From assembly GCF_040954835.1 (NCBI RefSeq), contig NC_090705.1:17186436-17250435 (forward strand): 64,000 nucleotides of DNA, written 5' to 3'. The position numbers were made by a program, and so were the translations under genes. The DNA comes from Lepisosteus oculatus (lineage: Eukaryota > Chordata > Actinopteri > Semionotiformes > Lepisosteidae). A model generated the notes under the pieces. The model was not told the DNA's origin. It did not search any database and saw only the letters and a program-made list of their open reading frames with translations. Below, in pieces: positions 12,935 through 25,850 of this stretch; the stretch's first letter is position 1, and every line of letters starts with the position of its first letter.

Positions 12935-13585
12935 ACCTGTACCCTCTCAGCCATTTAGGCCTGGAAAGAAAAAATAAACACAACAGAGATCTTGTGAAGA
13001 AAACACAAAGATGAGTCTGAACAATGTCGCCCATGGGAACACTGCAGAAACATCTCAGGTGACAGACTCAGCCGTGGGCCTTCAGTGACTGGAGACTTGA
13101 GGAGAATATGCAGAAGATGTGAAACTGAATGAAGTCAAAAGGGACAGTATGAAATTTACTTCATTTAAAAATGTTGCCTTCTGTCTTGAGGCCTGTTGTG
13201 TTTTGGTCAGGATATATAAACTCAATGATGATACTTTAATTTTTTTTGAAAAAGGGAAGATACTTTCAAAGTTATTTAAAAAACCAACATTCATTCAATG
13301 CTTCACAGCATGTGTCAACAAGCTGTACTCTGTGTACCTACCGTATTAATCTTTTGTAGGTCTGTTGTCAATTATTTTGTAGTTTTCTTTTTTGTTTCTC
13401 TGTTTTTACTAAGCTTTAATATGTAAATTTTAAATTATTTATATTACATTACTAAAACACTGTCTGTATATGATGCTCTCTGTATGCAAATATATTGCAC
13501 AGTATTTTACATGAAGTCTTTCAGTTATTAATATGATTTATCTTTTGTGGATGTTTATAATAAAAGACTTTGAAACAGGTTGTAT
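12935..13585 (+). other. zdhhc11: ZDHHC11 3' UTR with polyadenylation signal
   Basis: A TAG at 12932-12934 closes the last exon. AT-rich sequence follows, with a canonical AATAAA at 13559-13564 and a GT-rich stretch just downstream. This is the best candidate for the mRNA end. No later coding sequence on the + strand belongs to this gene. Confidence 0.6.
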
Positions 13586-13948
13586 TGCACACACAAAAGC
13601 AGACATTTTTAGAATGATATAAGCCTTTTAAGATGTGTTATTCATTTAAAGGACTATAAGATCAGGGATTAGGCTACATTTTGAATTGACAAGAGCTTTT
13701 TGAAGTTGAAAATTAAATTAAAAAAACAGATTTTTAGAATATGGAACAGTTGAAAAAAGCTCATATCCGGTATTGGACTGTCTATAGGGTATGTGTATAT
13801 GGAAAATATTTTCCAATCCATTTCTCAACGCTGTGATTATTTACCATATTATTGCCCGCTAATTAATAGTATGTAACGGATTTTTAAAATCGACTAATAG
13901 TTGATCATTTGGATTTGAACGGCAGAAGAATCTCTCAAATGTCAGCAG

Positions 13949-13962
13949 CCACTAGAGGGCGC
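13949..13962 (+). promoter_or_regulatory. CTCF-like core motif between ZDHHC11 and TPPP
   Basis: CCACTAGAGGGCGC matches the vertebrate CTCF core consensus (CCASYAGRKGGC type) very well. It lies about 0.4 kb downstream of the ZDHHC11 polyadenylation signal. A boundary between two tandem genes would be a sensible place for such a site. Occupancy is inference; the motif could also be derived from a repeat. Confidence 0.45.
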
Positions 13963-14084
13963 AATAGAACTAGACATAGTATGAGACTATAACATGGTTA
14001 CGTATTCTTGTCAAAACTCAGTTCAGTGCGTCCTTAATATATTGTAGTTCAGGTTGGTAGCTGCGTCAGCATGCGTAGGCTTTA

Positions 14085-14257
14085 AAGGAACAAGCAATAG
14101 GTTTATTCCATGCTCAAAAGAGAAGAAACACAACGTTTCTGCCATGGAGCCTTGTGAGCTTGATGTAGAGCCACGCCTCACACCAGTAGAAGGCTCCACG
14201 GCCGAAACGTTTCTTTCTTCTCTTTTCAGCATTTTAATAAACCTTTACTTGTTCCTT
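14085..14257. mobile_element. Hairpin (foldback) MITE
   Basis: Two inverted arms of about 68 bp (14085-14153 and 14190-14257) are separated by a loop of about 36 bp. The arms share blocks such as AGGAACAAG, AAAGAGAAGAAA, AACGTTTC and GGAGCCTT with their reverse complements. TTAA occurs at both edges (14082-14085 and 14256-14259), which would fit a piggyBac-type duplication, but the termini are not classic piggyBac ends. There is no coding capacity. Confidence 0.6.
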
Positions 14258-14871
14258 AATATATTGTACTTTGCACACAGGCTTCATATGAGATACATTT
14301 TTCATTTATGGATGCCACAAGGGCTAAAATAATAGATATCGGCAGCATCTGTAAATGGTCAAGTGCATGATACATTAGCAGCCATAACTGGACACAAATC
14401 AGGTTTGTGCGTAGTCAGAGGTTGGGCGGAAACCAGAAGTGTTGATTACTTTCCTCTAAATCAGAAACTCCCAAACATATAAAGTGACGGATGATAACTT
14501 GCTGAGGAATCGCTGGCATACAGCAGCTATTACTGTAAATGGCATTACTGTGAAAAGGAAATGTGCTAACTGTTGAGCATGGTGGAATTTGTTTGGCCTC
14601 TCTCGATCTGTCCGGCATGTACCTCTCATGAGTCTTAGCAGTTCCCACCTGCCCACCCATATCAACATTGTAGTAGGATGCTGTATGTTCATGATTAGCA
14701 TGCTCATCACAGTTGTGGTGGATGAAGGGCTTTGGGATCATGCTGTCTATCATGGGAGATGTTCTGGTGAACATCAAGTTCTGGGACACTACTCAGAAAT
14801 TCCAATTTCTTCAGAGCCTCTCATTTTTATAACACTCCTAATTACTCCAGGGAGCTTTTAAACCATTGGAT

Positions 14872-15188
14872 CCAGTCCTGGTCCTGGTGACCTGCAACTT
14901 GTTGGCTTTTGTTCCAGCCAAGCCTTCAGTTAAGCCAATGAAGGGTTTGATTGTTTAATAATAGTAAGATTCATTTCAACTGTTTTTTTCCCAGCTCTTA
15001 AACATGCTGGAGCTTTAATATTTTGTCAGTGAAATGAATTCCCAAATGTGTGATTAGAAACAAAATGCAATTATTCCTACGAAGCAACTTCTTAGATCAA
15101 GGGAGGCTTCAGATATCTAATTAAGGCGGGATGAATGAAAACCACCAGGTGTGTGGGTCACCAGGACCGGGATTGGGATTGGGAAAAA
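14872..15188. mobile_element. Non-autonomous DNA element with CCTGGTCCTGGTGACC-type inverted ends
   Basis: The left end near 14873-14893 (CCAGTCCTGGTCCTGGTGACC) is matched by an inverted copy at about 15157-15181. The interior is AT-rich and non-coding. An 11-bp direct repeat, TTTTAAACCAT, lies just outside each end (14856-14866 and 15195-15205), but extra bases separate it from the termini, so it is not a clean target duplication. A hAT-like MITE is likely, because a similar terminal motif recurs in the next element. Confidence 0.5.
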
Positions 15189-15293
15189 ACATTGTTTTAA
15201 ACCATACTGAAGTTTTGCTTTGCTCCTGTAAGGCTGATCTTCTGCTGAGCTAATTGGGGACAAACTAATTTTTATTGTAGCTTTGGCATAACC

Positions 15294-15340
15294 CAGGGGT
15301 GTCAAATCCTGGTCCTGGAGGGACAGACCATGGGCAGGTT

Positions 15341-15387
<47 letters not shown>

Positions 15388-15878
15388 TGCTTACACTTAT
15401 ATAGCGCTTTTCTGGACACTCCACTCAAAGCGCTTTACAGGTAATGGGGACTCCCCTCCACAACCACCAATGTGCAGCCCCACCTGGATGACGCGACGGC
15501 AGCCATAGTGCGCCAGAACGCTAACCACACATCAGCTATCGGTGGGGAGGAGAGCAGAGTAATGAAGTCAATTCATAGAGGGGGATTATTAGGCCATGAT
15601 TGGGAAGGGCCAATGGGAAATTCGGCCAGGACGCCGGGGTTACACCCCTACTCTTTTCGAGAAACACCATGGGATTTTGAATGACCACAGAGAGTCCGGA
15701 CCTCGGTTTTACGTCTCACCCGAAGGACGGGAGGTTTTCCAGGTCTCTTTGAATTAGCTTGACACGAAGACCTGGAAGAAGCTGATTAAGCCAATAATGA
15801 TTTAGGTTGTTAATGGCGCAGCTAGGCTGTGTGCCTGAAGACACACGGAATCACCAGGACCTGGATTGGGGGCCCCTG
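15294..15878. mobile_element. hAT-like MITE split by a nested retroposon
   Basis: The left end CAGGGGTGTCAAATCC and its right inverse ending at 15878 (GGCCCCTG) share imperfect inverted repeats that include CCTGGTCCTGG. The flanking octamers GCATAACC and GCATTAAT agree at 5 of 8 positions, as an old 8-bp target duplication might. The element is interrupted at 15343-15731 by the ATT-tailed retroposon listed separately. Confidence 0.55.
15343..15731 (-). mobile_element. ATT-tailed non-LTR retroposon copy, nested
   Basis: On the - strand this copy ends in a long (ATT)n tail at 15343-15387, preceded by a conserved block with AAGCGCTATATAAGTGTAAG. It is flanked by the 7-bp direct repeat AGGTTTT (15336-15342 and 15732-15738), a plausible target-site duplication inside the older MITE. 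It is the longest of three copies in the window; the others are at 27334 and 34990. It has no coding capacity. A LINE 3' end or a SINE is likely, with the family not named. Confidence 0.7.
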
Positions 15879-15985
15879 GCATTAATGAATCAAAGCAAAA
15901 GGGTGCTGCTGAGAGGTTTGTATATGAGACGCGATTCATGCCTATTGGTGTGTCACCATTGCACTGGAACAAGGGGCCCTGTAAC

Positions 15986-16373
15986 CCATCCATTCATCAG
16001 GCCAATTTTTAACTGTATTCAGTAGTGGGTCATATTGGAGCTGGAGCTTATCCCAGCAAGCAACAGGCACACGATGGGATACACCCTGGGTGGGATGCCT
16101 GTCCATCACAGGGCACAGAGTGGGCTCACAGGCTCACACAGACGTAAACAGGCACACACTGAAACCAGGGCCACTTTTCCCAGAAGCCGATGAACCTACC
16201 AGTATGTCTTTGGAGTGTGGAAGGAAATCGGAGCTCCTGGAGGAAACCCATGCAAACATGGGGGAACAGTCAAACTCCACACAGATAGCACCGCTGGAAT
16301 TGAACCCAGGGCCTCAGCACTGTGAGACAGCAATGCTAACCACTGCACAACCATGCCACCCTCCTTGTAAACC
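15986..16373 (-). repeat. RTE-like LINE/SINE 3' fragment
   Basis: This copy shares an ordered set of blocks with others at 24804, 28226, 44594 and 51040. The blocks include a CATCCATT-type end, a GGATACA...CTGG block, CCAGTCCATCRCAGGGCAC-like text, a TTTTCCCAGAAGCC block, GTCTTTGGA, AACTCCACACAGATAGCAC and AACCACTGC. If the CATCCATCC end is a reversed GGATG tail, the 3' end is on the left and the element reads on the - strand. An RTE-type (Rex3/Expander-like) origin is from memory. Confidence 0.55.
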
Positions 16374-18839
16374 AATTCTGTGTAGTTAAACATTACAGTA
16401 ATTTTTTGCATCAGCCAATTTCCCACTTTATACCATAATCACCTTATTTACTCTATCAGTGCTAGAGATGATCATTGTGTAATTATCACTATGTTGTGAT
16501 GCTCTTTGGTAATTTGTTGAAGTATCAGTATCCTATTGGGTAACATTGCTGTGGACAGCACAGAAAAAATAAAACAATATGAACATGCAAGAATGACCAC
16601 TGGACGAGCTAGACAGGACAGACGGCATCCTAAAGCAGGTGTTATTCATGAAGATTAAATTCTGTGATCAATATCAAAAGTAACTTTTCCCAAAATGAAT
16701 TAAACATTTTGTGATCCCAGAATGAAAAAAGAATATCAGGGAAGAGACATGGATGTGACATGATTTGTGTCTCCATCAAGCAAACAGTGAGTAATAGAAA
16801 GGGCAGAGGTGCACAAAGGTTTCTGATAGCCTAGCTGCTAAAGACATGTTGTTCTGGGCTCAAAGCCAAGTTGTATTTCCTGGAAAACATTTGACACATG
16901 TGCCCATGTTCTGAATTTACTTCATAGTCTCTGTTTCCTGTCACAGTCTCTTTGGTTAACTGAAAAATGCCTTGGGATTCATACTATACATTAACTACTA
17001 GATGAGTTAAGGAAACAGCACTTGTTAAGCTTCACATAATTCACGTCTAAATGCAGGTGACAAGGGGCTATTTCTGTTGAACTAACATCATGTAGAAGAA
17101 TTATTGGGCACTATTTCATTAACAGTCCTGCTGGTGATATGTAGTCAAGCATGCTGTACAGTATATACTGTATGGTACCCTTTCTGTTCTGAATTAGGAT
17201 CCCTTCAAATTCAAGCAAAACAATTCAGTTAACTGAGCCTTCTCTTGGTTCAAATACAGTATACTGCATGACCTTCAACAATTAGGAAATAGAAACTAGT
17301 AAATAAACAATCAAAATAAATTCCTTTTCAAATTCTTTAAATATTTAACTGGTGACATTTAACAAACAGTTGTGACTGGACTTTGGAAATGACTTTAGGG
17401 CACTTTTTCACAATGTCAATGCAGGAAATATATGTCCTATATGTAAAAGACTGAGATCTCATGCCATGAAGAGTTTTGGGAAAATGCAAGGAATTATTGT
17501 TGTTGCTGCTGTTATCAGTCATAGTGGCAGTTGGATACAACAGAAACATTCCCTTTAGATACTGTAGGTTCCTATCATTGGTTTTAAGGCTTTCTTGTCA
17601 TCTTTTAGCTTTTCCTTCAGCTCAGATATTAATTGCAGGCTGATTGATTTCAGTTTTCTAAATGTGGCATGTTTTTGTTTTTGTCTTGTTCAAATGGGAT
17701 TTGTAATTAGTATCATTTTTAAACCAATTTCTGACGTTCGAAATGACCCTCGTTCAGGTGTGTTGCCTGAAATGTAACCATCTGGATCTCTGTAGAAAAA
17801 AAACACCTGTGTGTAATCCTCATTAATGGATAATATATTTTGACCGAACAGTGCTTAATTAAGTGTGAACAAGTTAAGGAGAAGTTCCTTACATTTCTTA
17901 GAAACAGTTGGAAACAGTGACCTTGAACTGGGGTAACTTTGACACCTGGGACTAACTGAAGAAGGAAGTTAAATTACAAAAAACAACCAAGTGGAACAAT
18001 TACAGTAAATCACCAATTAGTACCAGAGATATGGAGTTCAGCTGGAATGAAATCCAGAAGACAAGAATTCCTTCAGGACGAGGGACTAGACATTCCAGAC
18101 TACCAGACAGATCTGGGGAGGTACATTTTACAGTTTACAAGGACACCCACTTGTTCAAGAACTATACCTGTATACCATATAGTTTTAATAAAAACATGAG
18201 AGAGTTCCTAAAACCTCAGATAAATATAATGCGTATGCAAATGGTTTCATGTGTGCATGCATTCCCAGGGCAGACTGGTATTCCTCTTTTCAACACAAAA
18301 CATGTTTTTCTGTAAAAACCAAGGACGCAGACATCAGGCAGCAGAACTGTTGCCTTACATTAAGTGGTTCCCAGTCAGAAGTTTTTTTTTTCCTGTCCTA
18401 GACTGCAACAGTACCCTTTTTCTTTTATAACGCTACCCCTTTTATTGTGCAATTTTAAATGAGAAATACAAATCATTCAGTTTTGTTTTTATTTCACCTA
18501 GTGCTCTAATATAGAAATTTGTTTCAGAAATACTTATCACTAACAGTATATTCATATCGCAACCAGAATCAGACGAAACAGAAAACGAAAGTAAAGGGGA
18601 AAAAATGGAGTCAAGCCTCAGGCCCCTGATAAGCGAAAGCGCGCCGATGTGTTCGTCACCTGTGACTTGTATGAGTGTTACATATTTTTTAAAGCTTAAT
18701 ATTAAGCGAATACACTGCTACACGCCCCGCATCCTTTTAAGGTTAAAAGCGAGAAATAAACATCTCCATATTGAAGTGAAGCATGTTACATCACCAGTAC
18801 CATACCCCTCTGATAGTCTATAGTAGCTCATGCAACTGA
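16374..18839. other. Intergenic DNA between ZDHHC11 and TPPP
   Basis: AT-rich sequence with no recognisable exon or RNA gene. Open stretches such as 18031-18315 (+) and 17337-17549 (-) show no family resemblance and no splice context. An AT-rich segment at 17157-17172 carries the alternating TACAGTA/TACTGTA heptamers noted elsewhere. Confidence 0.5.
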
Positions 18840-19026
18840 CGAAATCGCGGCCAATCAGAAAGCAAAAGTGTTTGGGCTTCTTCCAGGGGCTTTCTGCGCA
18901 CAGATAGATGTAGCAGCTCAACGACAACGCTCGATACTATTTTCAAAGAGACGCTAGAGATATTTTACGTTTAGATTAGCAAAGAGAGCAAAGTCGGTCT
19001 TTGTCGCCAGCAGCCCAGTGATTCAG
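18840..19026 (+). promoter_or_regulatory. tppp: Probable TPPP promoter and non-coding first exon
   Basis: This is a locally CpG-containing segment with a CCAAT box (18851-18855, in GGCCAATCAG). It is followed by purine/pyrimidine-mixed sequence ending CAGTGATTCAG at 19026 and a strong donor GTGAGT at 19027. The next matching acceptor that opens a gene is TTGTCTTGCAG at 33920, four bases before the TPPP ATG. Vertebrate TPPP genes are known to have a separate 5' UTR exon. The link over 15 kb is inferred and the transcription start is not defined. Confidence 0.4.
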
Positions 19027-22000
19027 GTGAGTACTGTACATGAGATTCAGATGGCCTCTCCAGCCATCACTGTCACTGCAGGATTGTTGTGTTTTCCGTG
19101 GTTAGTGATGACATGTATGATGACAGAACTGTCATACTGTAGATGATTTATCTTTGTGTGAAATATGTTTAGTAGTTTACAGTTTTGACTCGTTGCTCTG
19201 CGTTCCAGCAATGTTTTTGTTTTGGGGGAGAGCGGGTCTTGAATTTGAAGCTCAATTTCGGTTTTGATTTTTATTGTGTGTTGCGGCCGTGGTGTGATAT
19301 TACTCACTTCAATCCATATTTATTGGTAAGAGATTATTGCTGCTTGTTGAAAAGATTGAAAGAGCTTTGCATCGAGTCAGCATCTCCTCCTGTGCACTGC
19401 TGCAGTCACTGCGTGGTTCTGTGTTTACAATAATAATAGTCACGCACTGTACATGATAGCAAGCTAATGTTTTATATAACTAGACTCTTTCCGTCCTATA
19501 GGGGAGCATCTGTTGTTTACTGTACGTTTAGGGCTTCATTAATGCAGCGCTGATTCAACTTAAAGTGTGACTTCAAGTTATTTTGTAACGTTCATTGATG
19601 TATTGATGTCTGTGCTGGTTCTAGCGATTCCGTTTGACTTGTGTAGGAACGTACGAAATTTCATTTAACATGGGGATTCTTTTGTGAGTAGCATTCTCGT
19701 AAACAACGTGTGAAGATTTCCGTTTACAAAGCAAAATTAGAATTTGTGCTTATTTGAACGTGTTTGTGCATACTTCTAAAATGCAGCGCCGCTTATCTTT
19801 TACCTTACTTTAAGAAGCTAGAGCGCACATTCCCGAAGGGAGCGCTCTCAGATGGGATTCCAGATAGGCTGTTCTTAAGCATCTCTAGAAATATTTTTGA
19901 GGGTTGTCTAGAAGAGAATAAAACACATATTGATAAAACTGACCACGGCTTTTTACATCTCCTTGAGCAGTAACCTAACTGCAAGTTAATTGGCTGCCTC
20001 TTAAAAAATATATATATATATTTGTCATGATAAAATCCAGTTTAGAAGATTTAAGTACTGGAAATTCCTAGAGGTAAGAAAAAGTTTCACACGGGATTAA
20101 CACAGATCAACAGAGCAATTTACTGTATTTTTTCACAAGCTTATAACACAGAAATTTACACTTTAAACGGTCTTGTCTCCTCTAATCAGTTTATTTTTTC
20201 CACTCCTTTATGGAGAACGCTCATGTTACCAAAACATTCGGATCTTACAAGCTGCGACATAAAAAAGACAAAGGAGCAGTTATTAAATCATAAAGCCCCA
20301 CATAAACATCAGGTGAGTGACTCTAAACGGAGAGTTTGGTCTAATGCACTCGCGCGTATTTTAGAGAAAATATACTAAATTGTCCTGAGCACTGTTGGGA
20401 CACTTTAGAGATTGCTGACAAATGAACGCTCCCTGCGTTAGGACGCGCAGCTCTTAAAACAGAATTCCTAACTGGACACAAACTTTAAACAAATTAAGTG
20501 GTTTGGAGAAAAACCTCTGAAATGTGATTATTCTTTAAAACTGCAAAGAAAGCCTGTGGGAGATGGAATAATGAGCTGGAAGCAATAATACAGTGCACAA
20601 TATACTGTATAAAAGTTATAGGATCTTCTCTTCATTACTGTATCTTAAATGGAATAAAGTTTATGAAAGGTGAACACTAGGTTGTCGCTGGTCAGAGAAA
20701 CAATAAAGTAAAACCATTTTACTTATATTTAGTCTGCTTTGTCAAGTCCAGCCAAGCAAACATACTTACATACAGTACAATACTTTATTTTGTGCTTGAA
20801 CATTTAACATTTAAGGTGCTTTAGGTCACTGAAGCTTACTCGTAAAATAAATAACAGCACTCTTTTGGAATTTGCCACAGTTGTTTGCAGTGTCAATGAA
20901 ATGAGTTGATTTCTTTTATACAGTATGTTTCAATAGAGTTGTTATTTTAGAAGTGTGTTTGACTAGGGGTGTATTATGCTCATATGCTTGTGTCATAGGG
21001 ATGTACCCCAGTAAGGTAGGATATGGCTCACAGCTGTTTGAAGCTGTGAAGTCCTGACTGTCATTGCCCTGAGACACTGCTTCCCAAGGGCCCACCTGGA
21101 TGTGACAAAATTTCAGTGCTCCTCAAAGCACTTCCCTTTCATTTTATGCTTCTTTGGATGGGACAGCTAACTCTTCTACATACATATTTGGTGGAATAAA
21201 GTCAGTGTCTTCTTATGGTGCTTTCATAAAAACTACAGTACATACTCACTTATCGTTGTGTGAAACACACAAGGGATAGAATATTTTGTTCTTGTAAAGC
21301 CTGTGTGTCAGAAGAACTAAAATGGAAGGGTTCATTTGTGGTCTGAGATCATTTTGTACCTGGCTTGTTCTCCCTAGGCTATAGCTCTCTGATCATAGAA
21401 CAGTAAGCAGGGCAAATGCCAGAAACATGAACTATGGGCATGTGCATCATTCTTCAAAGTGGTGAACAATGCATTAGTCACCTTTAGCATCTTAATTGAG
21501 ACAGGAATGGAAACAGCCGATTTGAGGCCTCGTTAAGACATGAGAAAGAGTTGTCCTGCATAACACTTCAAGGTACCGATTAGCCTTAGAAGAAAAATGA
21601 ATTATGAACCACCATTTCCCTGAGCTGGTCCAGCTTCCACTGTGGATACTCGGCCTCACTTGTTGGGCTACTGTACATTGTCTTTATTGGAGCTGGAGAT
21701 CCCCAGACTTCTTACTATCAGGACAATGGATTTATCATAGAAAAACACTCATAGTCTCCATGAATGTGATTGTAAACACTAGTTTTTTTCTTATTATGTT
21801 AAATGCAGTGTTTAACTAAACATGGAGGACAATATGATGGGTGAAACAATCTGCAGTGCTTACAGAGTTTGTTTTTATATAACTGAAACATTTAATTGAT
21901 TGATTGATTTGTGGACTGTTTTGGTTAAAAGGTGGTAACAGTTTGTGTTTAAGCAAAAACCAGTCACCTAAAAGTTATTAATTGAATGCAGGAAGTGTTA

Positions 22001-24803
22001 AAATGGCAAAGAAATGAATTTCTGTTTTATAAAGTCTAATAACATTTCATTCAGAATGCAGTTACTTAACCTTGAAATTTTGTAACAGTTGTTACATATG
22101 AGCCTGATGCTGTTGAATAGAGATTTTCACGGTCTTAATTTTCACACTTATTATTAGATGCAAGCATTATGTGACTTTTCTAGTTTCACAGGATTTCTGC
22201 TCTTTTTAACTTAAAAAAATTGTGTGTATTTTGCATTCTCATTTTTAGGCTATAACCTAAAGGTTATTGTAGATATACATGCTTGCCTGTCTCAAACTAA
22301 ATGCCTGCTTCATGAAAGCAAAATAATAATTAACAGTGGGAGTAAGGAAAATACCTTAAATAGTGTTTGGGAAGCAAAAGGAAGAATTCTGTTTGACATA
22401 AATTACCAGTGTTAAGTACTGTACTTCTAGGAACATTCCAACAAGAAATGTACCTCATTTTAGTCTAAATAGTTTGTTAAATATCTTGTACAGATCTTGA
22501 AATGTTTAAAGTTTCACCATTTTCAGTTCTATTTTTTGTCTTCCCTTGCTGAATTACTGCTTCAACCATCTTGAGATTTTTAAAGTGAAGTTTTGTGTGC
22601 AGAGATGTGGGGCTGAGACTCACTGTCCACGGAAAAGAAGACATTAAATTAAAAAGGTTGCTTAAGTAGCCATTCTTTGCACAATCTGGCAAGGTTACAT
22701 GGATATGGTAATGTTTTCATAAAGCTATTTGTTGCTCATGTTTCTTTAAAACCATTGTCGGTGCAATTATTGTGGCTGCCAAGTGGTTATTTTTTTAAGA
22801 AGAAATAGCCACGTCTAACTCTTAAACACTAGCGACAATTTTTACATGAAATTGTGGCTAAAGGGCAGCTGGCTTCCTCCTGCTGCAGCCATAATGTATA
22901 GATTTTATAGGCTTAAGAGGCTGCAGAGCTCTAACCTCAGCCCTTCAGCTTGGTCGTGGATTTGGCAGGGGGTTCTCTAGGTGATCGCATGTAGCCAAAT
23001 GAGTTCCTTTGTTTATGGAAAAAATAGTTTACCTTTTTTGAGCTGGAATGCCAAAATCTATCCAAATGACACGGTGCACAGCTACCCATGGCTCACAAGG
23101 GAAGACACACTTGCTCCATTCACATACCGAGACTACGTGCTCCCCTGTGTGCAGCATTGTGCATATTTGCACAGTTTAGTTGGATGCCCATGCACAGCAA
23201 TGAAAAGAGACATTTCTCTGAGAGCTGCTTTTTTTGCTCCAAGTTATGCACATTGAAGATCTTCCTTGGCTGCCCAGTTTCTGTCAAATACATCTCTGGA
23301 TGGATTCTTGGTCTTGTTCTAGTGCTACAAACTGTTACAAGTCAATATGTCATGAGAATGGAGTCTGAAGTTTGTAAGATGTGCTGAAAAAGTCTAGGTG
23401 TTTACATTAAGTGAGTGCTGTGTTGTAGTGCTGTTGGTATAAGAGATGCCATCTTGGACAGTTGAGTGAAGTACAGTAAAGAAAAGCTCAGTAGTTCTGG
23501 CAGCAGCTGCTGTGTACAATATCTGTTCTTATACAGTATCTTAGTAAAAGAATGCATAAGGGTGGCTAAAAGAAAAGATGGTGGGATCTTTAAAAAGTCT
23601 TTAAAAAAACAAATAATCTTTATTTTATGTAGCACATTAAGTGAATTTTAAGGCAGGATTCAAAAGTGCTGACAATCTTGCAAGATCTTATATGACTCCC
23701 ATATCTGGTATATTATATGGATATATACCATATTTTTGAAAGAACATTTAGTTTTCTGAATATTTGTCTCTGTAACTATATAATGTACTGTATATATGAG
23801 CTACATGATATGCAAAATAATGCAAATGGTCAAGATAGACTGATTTAGATCTTGATTTGCTAATCTTTAATTGCTAAATTGTCCGTTTGCACAGGTGAAT
23901 ACACCACTGGTAGACCCCAAGCAAGTTTTCACATACTTGGACACTTGCAAAACACGGTCAAGTGTCTCTCTTAGAAGGTCAGCATCTGAGTTGATTTGCA
24001 TACACATTTCAGAGTGCTATTGCTATTTCGAAGCATATACAATTTTGGAATGGGTAGAGTCAACTTCTTTTGAAAAAGTTGCAGATAAATTTTGAATGCA
24101 CACATACGGTACATCTGTTGTATTACAAAGATAGTATGTATATTGCATACATATTGCAAAAATATGAAAGAAAAAATACAATTTTATTGATTATGATCTT
24201 AGGTATGTCTGAAATATTACTAGCCTTACTCACGTGGATCACTTCATTACCTCTTTTAAGATATATTTGTTGAAAAATTGTACCTCAGGTGATTTTGGTA
24301 GGTCCTCCCCTCTTGTTTCATCCAAGCTACATAAGGTATTCTGACATCTATTGATGAGAGGTTAATTGATACAGTATCATTTTCAACACAATCACAAATG
24401 CTGAAGCGTTCTTTCTGATAAAAACTCCTTCACATGGTATAGTACAATAATGACCTTAGTGGTGTGCATCTCTTGTAATCTTTTAAATGTGTTCAATCAT
24501 GCCACAAAGAGCTTATGAACTTTCACGGACAGGTCTACACCAGATATGGGAGTCATATAAGCAAAGTTAATGTGGAACAGACTAGATATTATGCCTCTGT
24601 ATGTGAAGAGGGAAGCCAGTACATTTTGAAAAAAATATACTTTAAGAGTAACTAAGGCATTGCATACTGTAACTGAAAGCTTTAACATCACACGTTGTGA
24701 AACCAAAAAGCTGTCAAATGATGGAGATCAAATCTATACTGAGAGGCATTAAAATGCAACAGATCCTATTAGTTCTAATAGGTGTTAGGTTTTTAATGCT
24801 TTT

Positions 24804-25078
24804 CATCCATCCATTTTCTAAGAGTTTTATCCAGTAAAGGGTCGCAGGTGAGATGGAGACTATCACAGGACACCATTGGCGCAAGGCAAGATACAACTTA
24901 GGATGGGATGCCAGTCCATTGTAGGATACACACAGACACAAACTCACACTCTCACACTCACGCCAGGCCAGTTTTCCCAGAAGCCAATTAACCTACAGTA
25001 CCAGTATGTCTTGGAACTGTGCAAGGAGTCCCGAGCACCTGGAGGAGACCCACATAAACAGAAAATACAAACTATACC
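24804..25078 (-). repeat. RTE-like LINE/SINE 3' fragment
   Basis: Starts with CATCCATCCATTTTCT, followed by a ggcgcaaggcaagata-type block, CCAGTCCATTG, a CAGTTTTCCCAGAAGCCAAT block and GGAGGAGACCCACA. It ends near an ACAAACTAT tract, earlier than the full copy at 28226. The CATCC repeats read as a GGATG tail on the - strand. Confidence 0.6.
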
Positions 25079-25764
25079 CTAATGCTTTTTAGTATATATT
25101 ATTTAATTCAAGTGTAATTTAATTCTCAGTATGTGTTACTTACAGTATGAAGCTGTTGAGTGTCAAGTACGTGTTCTGACCTTTCTCTGATCTACTGCAC
25201 GTATTGTGAAGAGCTGCTAATTATTATCATCACATATACTGTATTTAGGATTATGTGAAAACATGTCTTGATGGTGAAACATTATCCAGACTGTTTGCCA
25301 GTCATGTCAATATGTTATTCAACCTAATTGTCAGCTTAGCAATCAATAGCTGGGTGTGCTTGAAAGTATTGTCCTACTATAAGTAGGAAAAGATTGAGTA
25401 TTCCTGACTTTTTGAAAGTAAAGAGTTCAGTCAGTGGGGCCTTTTAGTTCTGTAACTGTTCTGTAACAGTGCTTCTTACCACTAGAAACCTCTACCTCTT
25501 GACATTTGGAAGGCTGACGCCCTGCAGTCGAATGCTTTAAACCCAGATGGAAAATCTTCTTCACTGTACTTTTCTTGCATCTGACTGTAGGTGGCATATA
25601 CTTTCACCATTAGCTCTATTTATTGACTTAAAAAGTGTGTTTGCAATTCTTTTACACTAGATTACACAGGTATACTGTATGTATATGGAAACATTGTGGT
25701 GTATTCCATGCTATTGTTTCACAAATGTCTTCTACAGCAGTCCTACCCTTCATAAGTTTGTAAG

Positions 25765-25850
25765 TGCAGGGCAGCAGTATGGAGTGGTTAGGGTTCTAGG
25801 TTTGTAACTGGGAGAGTGTGGGCTCAAGGTGTTTCAAATGAATAGCTTTA
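25765..25850 (+). repeat. tRNA-derived SINE head fragment
   Basis: GCAGTATGGAGTGGTTAGGG resembles the tRNA-like head of fish SINEs, and a degenerate B box (GGGCTCAAGG) follows about 40 bases later. The body and tail are not recognisable. It is related in layout to the copy near 54705. Confidence 0.4.
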
